Part shown: positions 32,010-43,160 of the stretch, piece by piece
Numbering within the stretch: position 1 is the stretch's first letter
Layout of the letters: each line of letters begins with the position of its first letter
Assembly: GCA_930367215.1 (NCBI GenBank)
Contig: OV884060.1
Coordinates: forward strand, 12,294,001-12,358,000
From: Pollenia angustigena
Taxonomy: Eukaryota; Arthropoda; Insecta; Diptera; Polleniidae
Direction: 5' to 3'
DNA: 64,000 bases
Made by a program: the position numbers and the translations under genes
The notes under the pieces: generated by a model
What the model saw: only the letters and a program-made list of their open reading frames with translations
What the model was told of the DNA's origin: nothing
Database searches by the model: none

Positions 32010-32700
32010 ACTTAATTTATATATTAAGTAGGTATGAAAGTGCCGGCGGTCAAGCGCGACCATATGATACCCTACACTACAGTATTTTAAAACAAATTTT
32101 CGGGACTGTACCCAGTGTTGGATTCATGGGCAATCATGGACCAGCCAGAACAAAGTGATGTTATGAAAGTTAAGATTCATAAAGAACTTTATGAGGTTTG
32201 TTTGCTTTAAGTGATTTTAGGAAGGGGGCTTATATAAGGGGGCTTAGACCTACCAGCACAAGATTTTGTCACGATATAGTAAATATCGCAAACGTTATTG
32301 CCCCCAATCACTTCCAACATTTATAAGGAACTAATGGAAATAAAGCTTTTTCAGGAGTAGATTTTGTTGTTACCAATGGTCAAATATGGACCGATTTCAA
32401 TAAAATTTGATAAATCGATTTGGATTACAATCAAAAGGGTTTAGACTAAATATCGATATTATTACATGGTTTATAGGAACAAAGGCAATATTCCGGAAAG
32501 AAGCTTGTATTGGGGCTATGGAAAATGACAAAACGATTCTAATGATTTTCAATCAAGTTGGGTCCTGGCCTTGTGCAAAATTTCATCGCATTATCTTTTA
32601 AATCTAAGCACAAAGTTTACACAAATACCACCCGGATGGACATCGTAAGGTCGACTCAGAAAGTTATCTTGAGCGGATCGGTATACTTTAAGGTGGCTTT
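32010..32700 (+). mobile_element. INE-1/DINE-1-like Helentron
   Basis: The 5' part has the hairpin-rich GCCGGCGGTCAAGCGCGACC followed by ATATGATACCCTACACTAC. The body contains AAATATGGACCGATTTCAAT and CGGAAAGAAGCTTGTATTG, and the 3' part GGATGGACATCGTAAGGTCG and GATCGGTATACTTTAAGGTG. These phrases and their order are typical of dipteran INE-1/DINE-1 sequences. No ORF is expected; the frame at 32407-32601 is an artefact. Confidence 0.75.
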
Positions 32701-33150
32701 TGTTAATTGTTTAATTTTTGTTAGTTAATAACAATGTATCTCTAATGTTTGGCAAAAATTTTTAAGTCAGAAAAGTTCGTTTAAACTTTTTGTTTGGGTT
32801 AAACTCATTTTCTCTCTCTCTCTCGTTTGGTTGCAATAAATTAAGTCTAGTGTAACTGCTTCCAATCGTAGTCAATGGCTCTTTAGAGAAAAAAGAAGAG
32901 CTGTGTGGTTAAAAGAAGTGTAGTTAATTTAAAGGCTGGGTCGAAATTTTTAAATCCAAGCTGTTCCATTATAATTTTTAGTCACTGAATTTAATAAACT
33001 GGGTAAACGGACATGTTCGGGATTTCGAATTCGAGTCAATATTAAATCAAACAGATTGTCAAATCGAGCCTGCTTTGAAATTTTCTAAATTTCTTTAAAA
33101 TCTTCCATTTTAAATATGTTATTCTTAAAGTACTAAAATGCTTTAGCCTA
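32701..33150. other. Spacer with CT microsatellite
   Basis: A (CT)n run lies at about 32810-32825; nothing else recognised. Confidence 0.5.
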
Positions 33151-33412
33151 AGGCCTGCTTTGGGCAGGTATGGACTTTGGTTAGCGAAGCCGGTGTTTAT
33201 TATACCATAGAGGTGAAAATCCTTGCATCATACCTTAGTCCCTATTAGCTATCTGGGGCGCGATTCTTACAGCGATAACTGTACAATTAATTGTATATTT
33301 GTATATATTGGGGTCTTATGTCATTTCTGAAATTGGAGTCTTATTTCATATGAAATAAGCCCCCGAAAATTATATTGGATTATCTTATGCCCCCACTAAT
33401 TATTGGTGACCC
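33151..33412. mobile_element. Foldback remnant: core unit plus one arm
   Basis: TTAGCGAAGCCGGTGTTTAT, TATACCATAGAGG and GAAAATCCTTGC (33181-33230) form one CG-rich core unit. From 33310 to 33412 repeated GGGGTCTTAT/ATAAGCCCCC motifs look like a foldback arm of a third sequence type. No matching left arm is visible. Confidence 0.6.
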
Positions 33413-33563
33413 GAGGATCTTAATATTCAAATATGTACGAAAACTGGCAATTTATCAAGACCCTCTTGCACGTGATCTATCCTCACGGAACCTCATGCAA
33501 GATGAAGACTTTACGCAACGCAAAATAGATTTTCTATTGCAACCGCTATAGACCCAGAAATTA

Positions 33564-33697
33564 TTATGTGTTGTTTCTAGGTGACAGGCAATTGCTTGTG
33601 TAGAAAAATTTATATGAAAATAACTCAGTTTTTTTAATGCTTTTCATATAAATTTTACTATACTTTCGATTGCATGTCACCTCCAAACAACACATAA
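33564..33697. mobile_element. Hairpin MITE (TTATGTGTTGTTT ends)
   Basis: TTATGTGTTGTTTCTAGGTG at the left pairs with TTATGTGTTGTTTGGAGGTG read from the right. The arms continue inward (GACA, CAATTG/CAATCG, AAATTTATATGAAAA) for about 58 bp, so the whole 134 bp folds into one hairpin. Confidence 0.8.
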
Positions 33698-35822
33698 GTT
33701 AATTTAAAACTTTTAGTAATTTTTAGAAATAATAAAAGTTAATAAGAGAAAAGTCTTCTCACTTGTTTAGCGTTTCTTGTACGTTAACAACATTAAATAT
33801 TTTTCACTCATTAAAAAGCAAAAACAACAGAATCAAAAGAATTTACAAAACAACCTTCAGCAATTCCTTTTCCCAACCGATTTGTTTACATTTTTAACAA
33901 AAAAGAAAACATTTTTAAAACCAAAAAAATCTCACAAACTGATTTAAAAAAGGAAACTCGACTGTTGTGCCGTGCCGTTGTGCATTTTTTGCAAGCATGT
34001 TTTTTATTTATATTGCGTAAAACAAACTTGTAAACAACAACAATGATGATCATAAGGAAAACAAGTTCGATAGTAAAACAAAAAGAAAAGGAAGATGAAA
34101 CCTTTCACTGCTATAAAAAATAACAACAACAATAATTGCAAACATGCACTTAACGGGAGTCTATTGAGATGATTTGCTTGGCGAAAGGGTGTGTTTGTTA
34201 AGAAAAACAAGGAAAAAACAAGTTGATATGAGCACACAACCTTGACTAAGTACAATAGTGTGTGTGTGTGTGTTTGTGTCATTTTAAGACACTACGGGCA
34301 ATTGTAGCAACAACAAAAAACTGTAATGTGAGAATTTAAAAGAGTGTATAAGAGTGGGTGATTTATACATTTGTGTTTTGTTTATCCATATTCATAACAA
34401 GTAATTTTGTGGGTAGGTTGGGTGTGTTATTCTTTGTGTGGGTGAGTGCGTGCGTATGTTTTATATGCCTGCGTTTTGTGTTCATTTTAATTTTACATGT
34501 TTGTATTGTGGTTTTTTTTTTATAGTCATCTCTTGTTATCTCTTTGTGTGTTTGCGAATGTCTTTGAAATACAAACAAAAAGCGAAGAATACAAAGCAGA
34601 CAATAAGAACAACAAAAACTTCAACTCTTGTTTGCATTGCAAAAACAAATTTCAGGCAAAATGTCACGCTTAAAGACAAAACTGTGTTAGCTGTCAATTT
34701 TAATTCTTTTTTTTTTTACTTTAACTGATTATTCGATTTAAAGACATGCTATCTAAACAATTTATTATTTATTCACTTCCAAGTGTAGAATAATTTTAAT
34801 GTATTACAACAAAGTTGATAGCATGACAGTTTTTTATTCTAAAAAAATAAGTATATAAAAAATGTGTTTCTGTTATTTAATTTGAGATGATTTTTAAAAT
34901 TTAGTTAAATATGCATTGAATTAAAAAAAAAAATATTATTTACATTTTAAATAACTTGTCATTTAATTTGCAAAATATCATTAATAATATGTTAAAAAAA
35001 AATTTTGTTTTTAAAATTACATTTAAATTTTTATGAAATATAAGATTTTTAAGAATTTACATTTACTCGAGACAGACTTATAAAAGAGAGCACTACAAAA
35101 ATGCGCAACTTTTCACAATTCTCACCATATAAAACAAACAGAATTTAACGTAAAAATTTACATATTTTGGCTCTTACATACGAATTTGACAATTGGGGCT
35201 TATGGGTATGCCCGCTTATGAGGCTACCTTGTGTAAATGTACCTTGATTTTTAATACTTACTATAAAAAAGCTGTCGAAATCTTATAAAATCCAGGTACA
35301 AAAAAAAAAAAAAAAAATAAAATTTAAGAAAAGAGCTTAAGCTTTTTTTTTTGTAAGCGTATGTGCGGTTTTCACAATGCAATATAATAGAAAAATCGGG
35401 GTTTTGAGTGCTACACATTTAATTTGAACTTTTTTTTACCAGCAATTTGTTAAATAACCAATTTTATACTGACAGCTACCAAGATCCTTTTAAAAAACAA
35501 AAAGGTCTGTTAAATCTTAAAAATCTTTTCTACTTAACAGGTGTCTACAAAAAGTTTTTTTACGATTAGAAAGATTTCCTCTGGTTTCTAGAAATATCCT
35601 TAATTAATCCAATAAACATACGCTGTTATTCAGGCAACATAAACATATGTTCATTAAACTTAACCCTTATTCCGCCCCCAGCCCTCCCTCTTCATTTTAC
35701 TCCGACACCACTATTGCGGTAAAGGTAAAATGCATTTTTGCTTAGATTCACTTTCTGAATCGATTTTACAATTTCTTTCCATTTATCCTTCTGGCAGACT
35801 TTCCATTTAAATCTTGTATACA
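33698..35822. other. Spacer, no gene seen
   Basis: AT-rich with a (GT)n run at 34257-34274 and GT-rich DNA around 34330-34560. Open frames at 34004-34728 on both strands follow that simple composition. Confidence 0.5.
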
Positions 35823-36635
35823 ACACAAAAAGAAAATACATGGTTGTGGTAAACATATTCTAAGAGCAACATATTATGATAAGATTCATGATTGTTGTCA
35901 CAATATTATGATTATTATTGAATCATATTATGACTAAATATATTCGTCAAATTACCTCATAATATTTTTCCCTTAATCATATTATTATCTTGTTAATCAT
36001 GAAAAGTTAAGAAGTTATCATGTTATTGTCATGTTAATCATAACAAAACTAAAAGTTATTATATTATGGTACAGTGGTGCTGTCACAACAATTAAAAAAA
36101 AAAAAATATTAAATTTTTTGTCATCGATATTTTATTTGTGGCACTTAACAATTTTTTTTAATGTCAATACAATTTCTTTATTATTTTAATATTTTTAAAA
36201 CTGTGTTTTTAATTTGTATTTTTTGTTAATTGTTGAACAACTCACAAACAAATAATTTAATAGGCATATGTAAAACAAACGAAACAACTGATGGAAAGTT
36301 ATTTTTCAAATGGCGCTAACAAAATATCAGAGTAAAAATTATTTTGATTGCATCTTAAACATATTATGATAAATGAATAGCAAGTTATCATGTTATAACT
36401 AATAAATTTCGTGACATGGTTGAGAGTAATAAATAAAGTTGTTGGAAAAATAATTATTTTTCAGTCAACAATACTCAAATTTATGATTGCGATAAACATT
36501 GATATGCTTACAGTAACTATAATATTGCTTATATTTAATAAAAATAACAATTATTTGTGTATGACAACAATATATTGTTACAATAAACATAGTGTTGTTG
36601 CCGTAACCATGCCCAACCATATTTTTTCTCTGTGT
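35823..36635. mobile_element. ATCATATTATGAT-type palindromic element
   Basis: The right end reads inward CACACAGAGAAAAAATATGG and the left reads ACACAAAAAGAAAATACATG. Both then carry palindromic ATAATATTATGAT, AACATATTATGATAA and AACCAT motifs. This is the third clear member of the family ending in ACACAGAGAAAAAA. The left boundary is less certain. No ORF. Confidence 0.6.
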
Positions 36636-36969
36636 GAAAGGACAGACCGCAGGTCTCTAAAAAATTAATTGAATTTGTTACATAGCTTCTAATTGTCACA
36701 ATGGCCAAGTGTATTGAAAATGGGCAAAATCATTCGGTTTGGCCGACCATACATACATATCGGGTCATAACCCCAACAAAAGCTTAAGCGACAAAAAATT
36801 TTACAAGATAAGTCTTCTTTTTATTTTATTCATATAAATTTTGTATGAAGGTTGTCGCTTACGATAAAATTGTTTTTGCTCTAAAATAGTAACGCTACCT
36901 TATGTGACCATGACATTTGAGGAGATGATGCAAGTGTTGCCAATAAAGTCATTTATTAAATAAAAACTT
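36636..36969. other. Spacer with small inverted motif
   Basis: AAGCTTAAGCGACAAA at 36779 and GGTTGTCGCTTACG at 36848 may be the ends of a very short MITE. An INE-1-like phrase (AAAATGGGCAAAATCATTC) precedes it. Confidence 0.35.
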
Positions 36970-38968
36970 TATTAATTTCAAAAGATTTTGCTATTCGTGC
37001 TTAATTCCCAGTTTTTATTATTGATAAAAACACTTGAAATTTATTGTTGATGGGATAAGCTATTCCTATGCGCATTTCACTGGTTGCTTAGGCCAGATCA
37101 TCAGGAAACTTCATCCATAAAGATTTTAGAAAAACTAAAGATATTAAACCAAATAAAACTGTTAAACGTATAAGACTTATAGCAACAGTTCTACTTGTGA
37201 GCATTTCCATTTTATTTCACCGGTAAATTTCTCGATCGTGTCCAATTTCAATAAAATTTGGTGAGTGTGTAAAGTAGTGTATGTGTGTAAGAAAAATGAT
37301 TTTTTTTTTTTTTTTTTTTTTTTGAAAACTGTGGCAACACTATACCTTTGAATAACTGAAAATTTTGGGTTAGCGACCTCACTCTAAAGTTCATAACTTT
37401 TGTTGTGTAAAAGATATTAAAAAAATTCTTTTTGCATAAGAATGGTATAAAAATAGGGTTTTAGAAATTAAAAAAAAAATTAAAAAAAAAAACTTTTTTA
37501 TAAAAAAAAAAATAAAAATTAAAATTTAAAATTAAATTTTTTAAACGATTACCCCCTTTAATTTTTTTTATTTTTTTTATGCAAATAGCCACATATGTTC
37601 TCTAACCACCCTGAAAATTTCAGAGTGGTAGCACTTAAACTTTTCAAGATATCAAAAAAAAGTAGAGATATGTAATCAAGAAAATGTTATTTTACTGGTT
37701 GCTACAGGCTATTGCTTGGCTAGTTGCCAAAACATTTTCAAATTCTGTGGAATTTGTAGAACCTATTAAGGTTATTAATAAGTGAACATAAAATAATAAT
37801 AACATGGATAAAAAAAAAATTTACAACTTTAAACCCTTTTTTTAAATTATAACTTGTTCATTGTTTTTTTTTGTTTTTATTTATTTTTTTTGTTTATTCG
37901 TTTATTTTATTCCTTAAATTATTTATTTTGGTTTTATTTTTTTTGTTTTGTATGAAATTTTGTATTTTTTTTAAATTAATAATTAATTTTTTCTTTATTT
38001 TTTCTCTCTTTAAAGAAATTGTTTTTGTTTTTTTTTACATCTATTGAATTTTTTATTTTTTGTTTTGTTGTGCAGGAATTGAATAAAAAAAATAATTCAA
38101 TTGTTAGTATGTATATTGTAGTAACTACATAGCTCTACATATCTTGAAAAGTTTAAGTGCTACCACTCTGAAATTTTCAGGGTGGTTAGAGAACATATGT
38201 GGCTATTTGCATAAAAAAAAATAAAAAAAATTAAAGGGGGTAATCATTTCAAAAATCTAATTTTAAATTTTTTTTTATTTTTTTTTTTTATAAAAAAGTT
38301 TTTTTTTAAATTTTTTTTTTTAATTTCTAAAACCATATTTGTATACCATTCTTATGCAAAAAGAATTTTTTTAATATCTTTTACACAACAAAAGTTATGA
38401 ACTTTAGAGTGAGGTCGCTAACCCAAAATTTTCAGTTATTCAAAGGTATAGTGTTGCCACAATTTTCAAAAAAAAAAAAAAAAAAAAATCATTTTTCTTA
38501 CACACATACACTACTTTACACACTCACCAAATTTTATTGATCGAGAAATTTACCGGTGAAATAAAATGGAAATGCTCTTGTAATAATATCAAAGTTTAAA
38601 CAAAACACATAAAAAATAAACAGTGGGTTCATCTCATCTTACATGCTGAGAGAATTTCAACTAATTGTAGTGGAGAATGTAAGATAAGATAAACCCACTG
38701 TTTATTGTTGATGTGTTTTGTTTAAACTTTGATATTATCACAAGTAGAACTGTTGCTTATAAGTCTTATACGTTTAACAGTTTTATTTGGTTTAATATCT
38801 TTAGTTTTTCTAAAATCTTTATGGATGAAGTTTCCTGATGATCTGGCCTAAGAACCAATGAAATGCGCATAGGAATAGCTTATCCCATCAACAATAAATT
38901 TCAAGTGTTTTTATCAATAATAAAAACTGGGAATTAAGCACGAATAGCAAAATCTTTTGAAATTAAAA
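36970..38968. mobile_element. Two-kilobase palindrome (foldback-type element)
   Basis: The left arm (36972-37655) and right arm (38138-38966) are inverted copies with very high identity, including GCTATTCGTGCTTAATTCCC, CACTGGTTGCTTAGGCCAGA and GCCACATATGTTCTCTAACC. The loop is about 480 bp of T-rich DNA. Excluding a nested hairpin in the right arm, the arms are 684 and about 667 bp. Long homopolymers at matching places (37288-37323 and 38468-38489) differ in length. No ORF; foldback transposon or inverted duplication cannot be separated from sequence alone. Confidence 0.85.
38578..38739. mobile_element. Hairpin MITE nested in the right palindrome arm
   Basis: The left arm of the palindrome has the uninterrupted sequence whose complement is ATGCTCACAAGTAG. 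In the right arm 162 bp separate ATGCTC from ACAAGTAG. The insert folds on itself: ATAATATCAAAGTTTAAACA and the following AAACAC, then ATAAACAGTGGGTT, pair with the matching right side. Insertion followed formation of the palindrome. Confidence 0.8.
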
Positions 38969-39419
38969 TTTTGTATTCCCAAAAATTGAAATTACTTTTT
39001 AAAAATTTATTTTAAAATGATGTCGCTTAAGCTTTTTTTTTTGCGGTTATGCCTTGATATCTTTATGTACAAAATCTTGCATATAAACAAACCAAGGGCT
39101 TATATCTGCAATTTTTCGAAAATAAGTTTTTTTAAATATTCTAAAATAAACTCAATTAGAGAAAAAATAGCCCACAATGCGGTAGTTCTTTTTGATAGGA
39201 TGTTGCCTTTCAAATCATGGCTTTTTGAATAGAATTTCCATTGTTGTTGCCGATGAGAAAATTTTGCTAAAATAAATATTTGATTCACTCCGTTTGGCTT
39301 TAAGGCACTTCATCAGATTTTTTTTTATATTTTACTCTATTAGCTATGCAAAAAAATGCTTAAAGGTTGCGTAATGCCGAGTATATCGGTTAAGATTTAA
39401 AGTCCGAAAATAAATTTAA
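38969..39419. other. AT-rich spacer, no gene seen
   Basis: A TGTCGCTTAAGCTTTTTT motif at 39022 is the inverse of ones at 10138 and 36779. Nothing else. Confidence 0.4.
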
Positions 39420-39800
39420 AGCTGCGGCCTTTCCCTCCTGATGGGTGAAGTATTTGTATGTGAGCTGTGGTCAAATATTTACCGATTCCCATCAAATTTT
39501 GTTGGATGATTTAGATTGCAGTTAAATAAGTTTTAAACAAATTTTATCCAAAGATGGTTTATGAGCACAAACACTTTGTTCCGGAAAGAAACTTGTATAG
39601 GGGCTATGTGAAATCATTGACCGATTTGATTTTCATCAAATTATCTCCATAATTGTGGCTTGAACTTTGCTCAAAAGGCAACCAGCCAGCTGGAAGAACG
39701 GACATTGTCAGAACGATTCAAAAACTGATTCTTAGTCTATCGGTATTCTTAAGGCACCCACCTTTAAGGTGTTATTTTAGTGAATTACGGTCGCGAAAAT
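39420..39800 (+). mobile_element. INE-1/DINE-1-like fragment
   Basis: GTGGTCAAATATTTACCGAT, TTCCGGAAAGAAACTTGTAT, GGGGCTATGTG, GAACGGACATTGTCAGAACG and TCGGTATTCTTAAGGCACCC line up in order with the element at 32010-32700. The (GTCY)n section is nearly gone. Partial. Confidence 0.7.
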
Positions 39801-41811
39801 TTAAGACTTTCTACTCCTTTGTTCTGGCTTTTATTTGTAATTAACTTGTTTGATCTAAAACTACAAAACAACAAACTAACGGCTTAATGTAAAGACATCA
39901 AAGAAGATGGTTATAATTACAGTGGGTGACGTAAGTTTCCTTACAGTATTCTAAGTTTGTATAAACATCAACACAAACCCACACTACCCTCTCTACTATT
40001 TTGATGTGTGTATAAAAACTTCTATTTGAAGCTCAAAGTTCACTGATTTTCTTTTATATGAAACACCAAAAAGTTTTTGTGCTTACATTTGCCATTTGGA
40101 CTGGAATCATGGCATCAAATGTTATTTTTTTTTATGTATGCATATCTAGTTGTTAATTTAATGACAAACCCATAAAACGAAACCAACAAAGAGGATATGA
40201 AATAAAAATTTATTTCGTTTATTATTGAACAATGACGAAAAGAGTAAATTTTAATGAAAGAAATGATGAAAATAATGAAAATAATAAAAATGAAATTGCA
40301 TCATGGTAAAATCTTTTTAAGTTTTATAGCAGTGAAGGGCACACACATACTATCACATTTATGCCTGTGTTGACGAAATAACAACAAAGCAACAGCCGAA
40401 CGTACATTGTCACAGACACACAAAGAAGTTTATAGTGTACATGTGACGACGTCGCACAAGCAGCATTTTTATTCCTATGAACGCATACATAGGATTTGCA
40501 AATGTGCCCGTCACTGTTTTATAGTCAAAGAAAACAAAAGAAAATTTTTGATGGCTTTTTTTTGGAGGGAATATTATTAAAAGGGGTTTTCAACTTGGTT
40601 AACAAAACTTATTTTGTAAAACTCTTCATCTCTCAACGCACTTTGAAGGGAATAACAGAAGACAATTATTTTAATTGAAGTTGATAAACTTTTCTTTAAA
40701 ACTCAGCTGGAATGTGGCTTAAAACTTTAATAAAGAGTATTTTAGTTTTATTTTAAGAAAGTCGAAAATAAACAATTAGGGCAGTGATGGGCACATTCTC
40801 GGTCACTGAGTTTAAGAATGCTAATTTTTCACAAATATATGACGAAAAGAGCGTGACCACTAAATTAGTCAGCCTTTAACTTTCTGTTTTAGAAATTTTT
40901 GTTTAAATTTATGGCTGAAAAAATCATCGTAGAATTATCAAGCAAACGTTATATAAATCAAACATTTGTTCAATAAAAAATAGTGGCTAAGTGTGTGGTA
41001 TCAAATGATTGTAAAGTGTGATTATAGCTTTAGTTAGGTTTGCGAAAGACATGCACTATAAAATATTACATCTGTTCTTTATATCTCTCTCTCTCTCTCT
41101 CTCTCTCTTTGCTATGTAGCTATTTCTTTACATAAAACCTTGCACTGCTTTGAATCACTGTTACACTAACGTGAACGTACCCGTTACCGATAAGCTGTTT
41201 CGCTGCGTTGCAGATTACCCTTTCAAAATTTATTTTTTTCTACGTTGTCTGAATCCTACATTTCTTGCAAATGATTGACTTTATTTTCAGAGACTTAGTT
41301 CAGATTTCTATCAGACATTGAATATACGCAGTCGTAGCCAAATTCGATCAGAAGAATTTGCGTGGATAAATCGGGGATGATTTATGTACCGATGTGTCTA
41401 ATAGGTATAAAAATTAATAATAGTATATAAATTTTGTAATATTTTATTAATATTGAAGCGTTTTTTTGTAATAAAATCTGGTTTAGCGATTTTTTAAGAC
41501 ACTATTTAGCCATTTCTTAAAAAAATGTTTGAAATTTTTAGTAGTGAAGAGTTGGCATCAATGTTCAAATTCAGGAAAGATAAAAAACTGAATAATATAC
41601 TTTTGTGTTTATAAAAACGATATTTTCTGGCAAGTATAATTATTAAAATAGGAGTTAATGATAATGTCCTGAAAAAACAGTTTTGGTAATCACAAAAGTT
41701 GGCTTTTCATTAAGGTTTCTCTTCTGAATTTTTTTTTTTTTTTAATTATGAGAGGATTTTCTGCATTTTTCATAAGTCATAAGTTTACACAAATTATATA
41801 TTAAAATATAT
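39801..41811. other. Spacer with long CT run and possible promoter-like block
   Basis: No coding region. A perfect (CT)n run of about 24 bp (41085-41108) lies upstream of a less AT-biased block at 41165-41400 (ACGTACCCGTTACCGATAAG, CTGCGTTGCAGATTACC, TTCAGATTTCTATCAGACAT). CT/GA runs bind GAGA factor in flies and TTCAGAT resembles an initiator, so a promoter or 5' exon is possible but unsupported by any ORF. Confidence 0.3.
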
Positions 41812-42029
41812 CGCTCCTTTATTGCAACATAGTCATATTTCAAAAAATCTTTTAGTTTGTAGTTACTTTAGCAAAAGTATTCCTTTATACCTTTTTTATA
41901 TGTAAAAAACAGTATGATATCTCAAACTGAACCGACGTTATAGCAAAATATATTTCACTAAATTTATATGATCTGTATCTGTACATGATTTTTGTTTTGG
42001 AGATATGACTTTGTTGCAATAAAGGAGCG
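41812..42029. mobile_element. MITE with CGCTCCTTTATTGCAACA ends
   Basis: The left CGCTCCTTTATTGCAACATA and right, reading inward, CGCTCCTTTATTGCAACAAA share 26 of 27 terminal bases (continuing GTCATAT). At 218 bp it lies exactly at the outer edge of inverted segment A. No clear target duplication. Confidence 0.8.
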
Positions 42030-43160
42030 GCGGAATCGACTTCAGAATATTACTGAAAAATTACATAAAAGCCGTTTTAGTGATTCTTAAAACTTGAAAA
42101 AAAGTTTAATTTAGGTTATTTTCATATTTGAAAATACACATAGGAATTTTAAAGATTTTTAAAAAATACATCGATTTATCAATATAATTTTAAAATTTAC
42201 GGAATTTTCTTCAAGAAATTTTAAATTTTACTGTTTATAATTTGTCGGTATGTATATTTATATAATGTTTTTTTTTAAAAGATAATTATTTGGTACTTTT
42301 TCCCCATTGAATGAACGTTACAAAAAGCGAATTTGTTTATATTCACCATAATATTTTACAATGATTCACAAAATATTTCAAATAGAACCATTTTGAAACA
42401 ATTATTTATAATAAGAATTATAAATTTAAAATAAAATTTTCAAACAATAGAAAAAAGTTTTTATAATATTTTAGATAAATGCTAATTAGGAGCTCCTAAG
42501 AATTAAGAATTTTTGTAAAATAAAATTTTTTAAATTTTAATTTTTTATTTACTGTGAATTATTATTAATTAAAACTGAAAACATTTTTAATTAAATTTAA
42601 ATAAAATTAAGCTTTGGTTCTTCTACAACATTAAACATTAAAATCATTTCTCGGTCACAAATTCTTGTAAAATTAAAATTGGGCATCTCTCGTCTTGATT
42701 CAAGTTTCGTTTATATTAAACCTTCTCTTGATTTTTTTTATCGCATAGAGTCATCGATGCTTCTGGCATCATTTTCACGAACTTTAGAGTGGTAAGAAAA
42801 CCGTAATATGCTTTTCTGCCATACAATGTTATGCTGTTATATTCAAAATTTTATAAAATTGAAGATCGAGGCGCAGGCTCGTAAGCGGCCTATACACTTT
42901 CATTATCATTGTCTATGATATCCGCCTTATTATTTCCATTTTGTCCTATATTATGCAATAAGTCGCCTAATGGTTTCATTTACTCAATAAAAAGGTGAAC
43001 ATAAACTATAGGAATAACATAAACATTGTACAATGTTGCCAACACATGTCACTTTCTTTTCTTTGTGCAATAAAAATCAAAAGTCTTTTGATTGTTGCCA
43101 ATATATTGAACCACCTTCGAATATCTCATACACATTGGCGATATAATTGTACAATACTAA
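42030..43160 (+). repeat. Inverted segment A
   Basis: Landmarks shared with A' include GCGGAATCGACTTCAGAA, CTAATTAGGAGCTCCTAAG, GGCATCTCTCGTCTTGATTC, GATCGAGGCGCAGGCTC and TGTACAATGTTGCCAACAC. The copies differ by frequent substitutions and small indels. A carries a CATCGATGCTTCTGGCATCA stretch lacking from A'. Confidence 0.85.

Noticed and set aside
33564..33697. microRNA precursor
   Set aside because: The fold is long and symmetrical to the very ends, as in a MITE, with no sign of a conserved mature arm.
34004..34728. Genes in the GT-rich region
   Set aside because: Both strands are open because of GT/CA simple sequence; no domain or consistent codon usage is seen.
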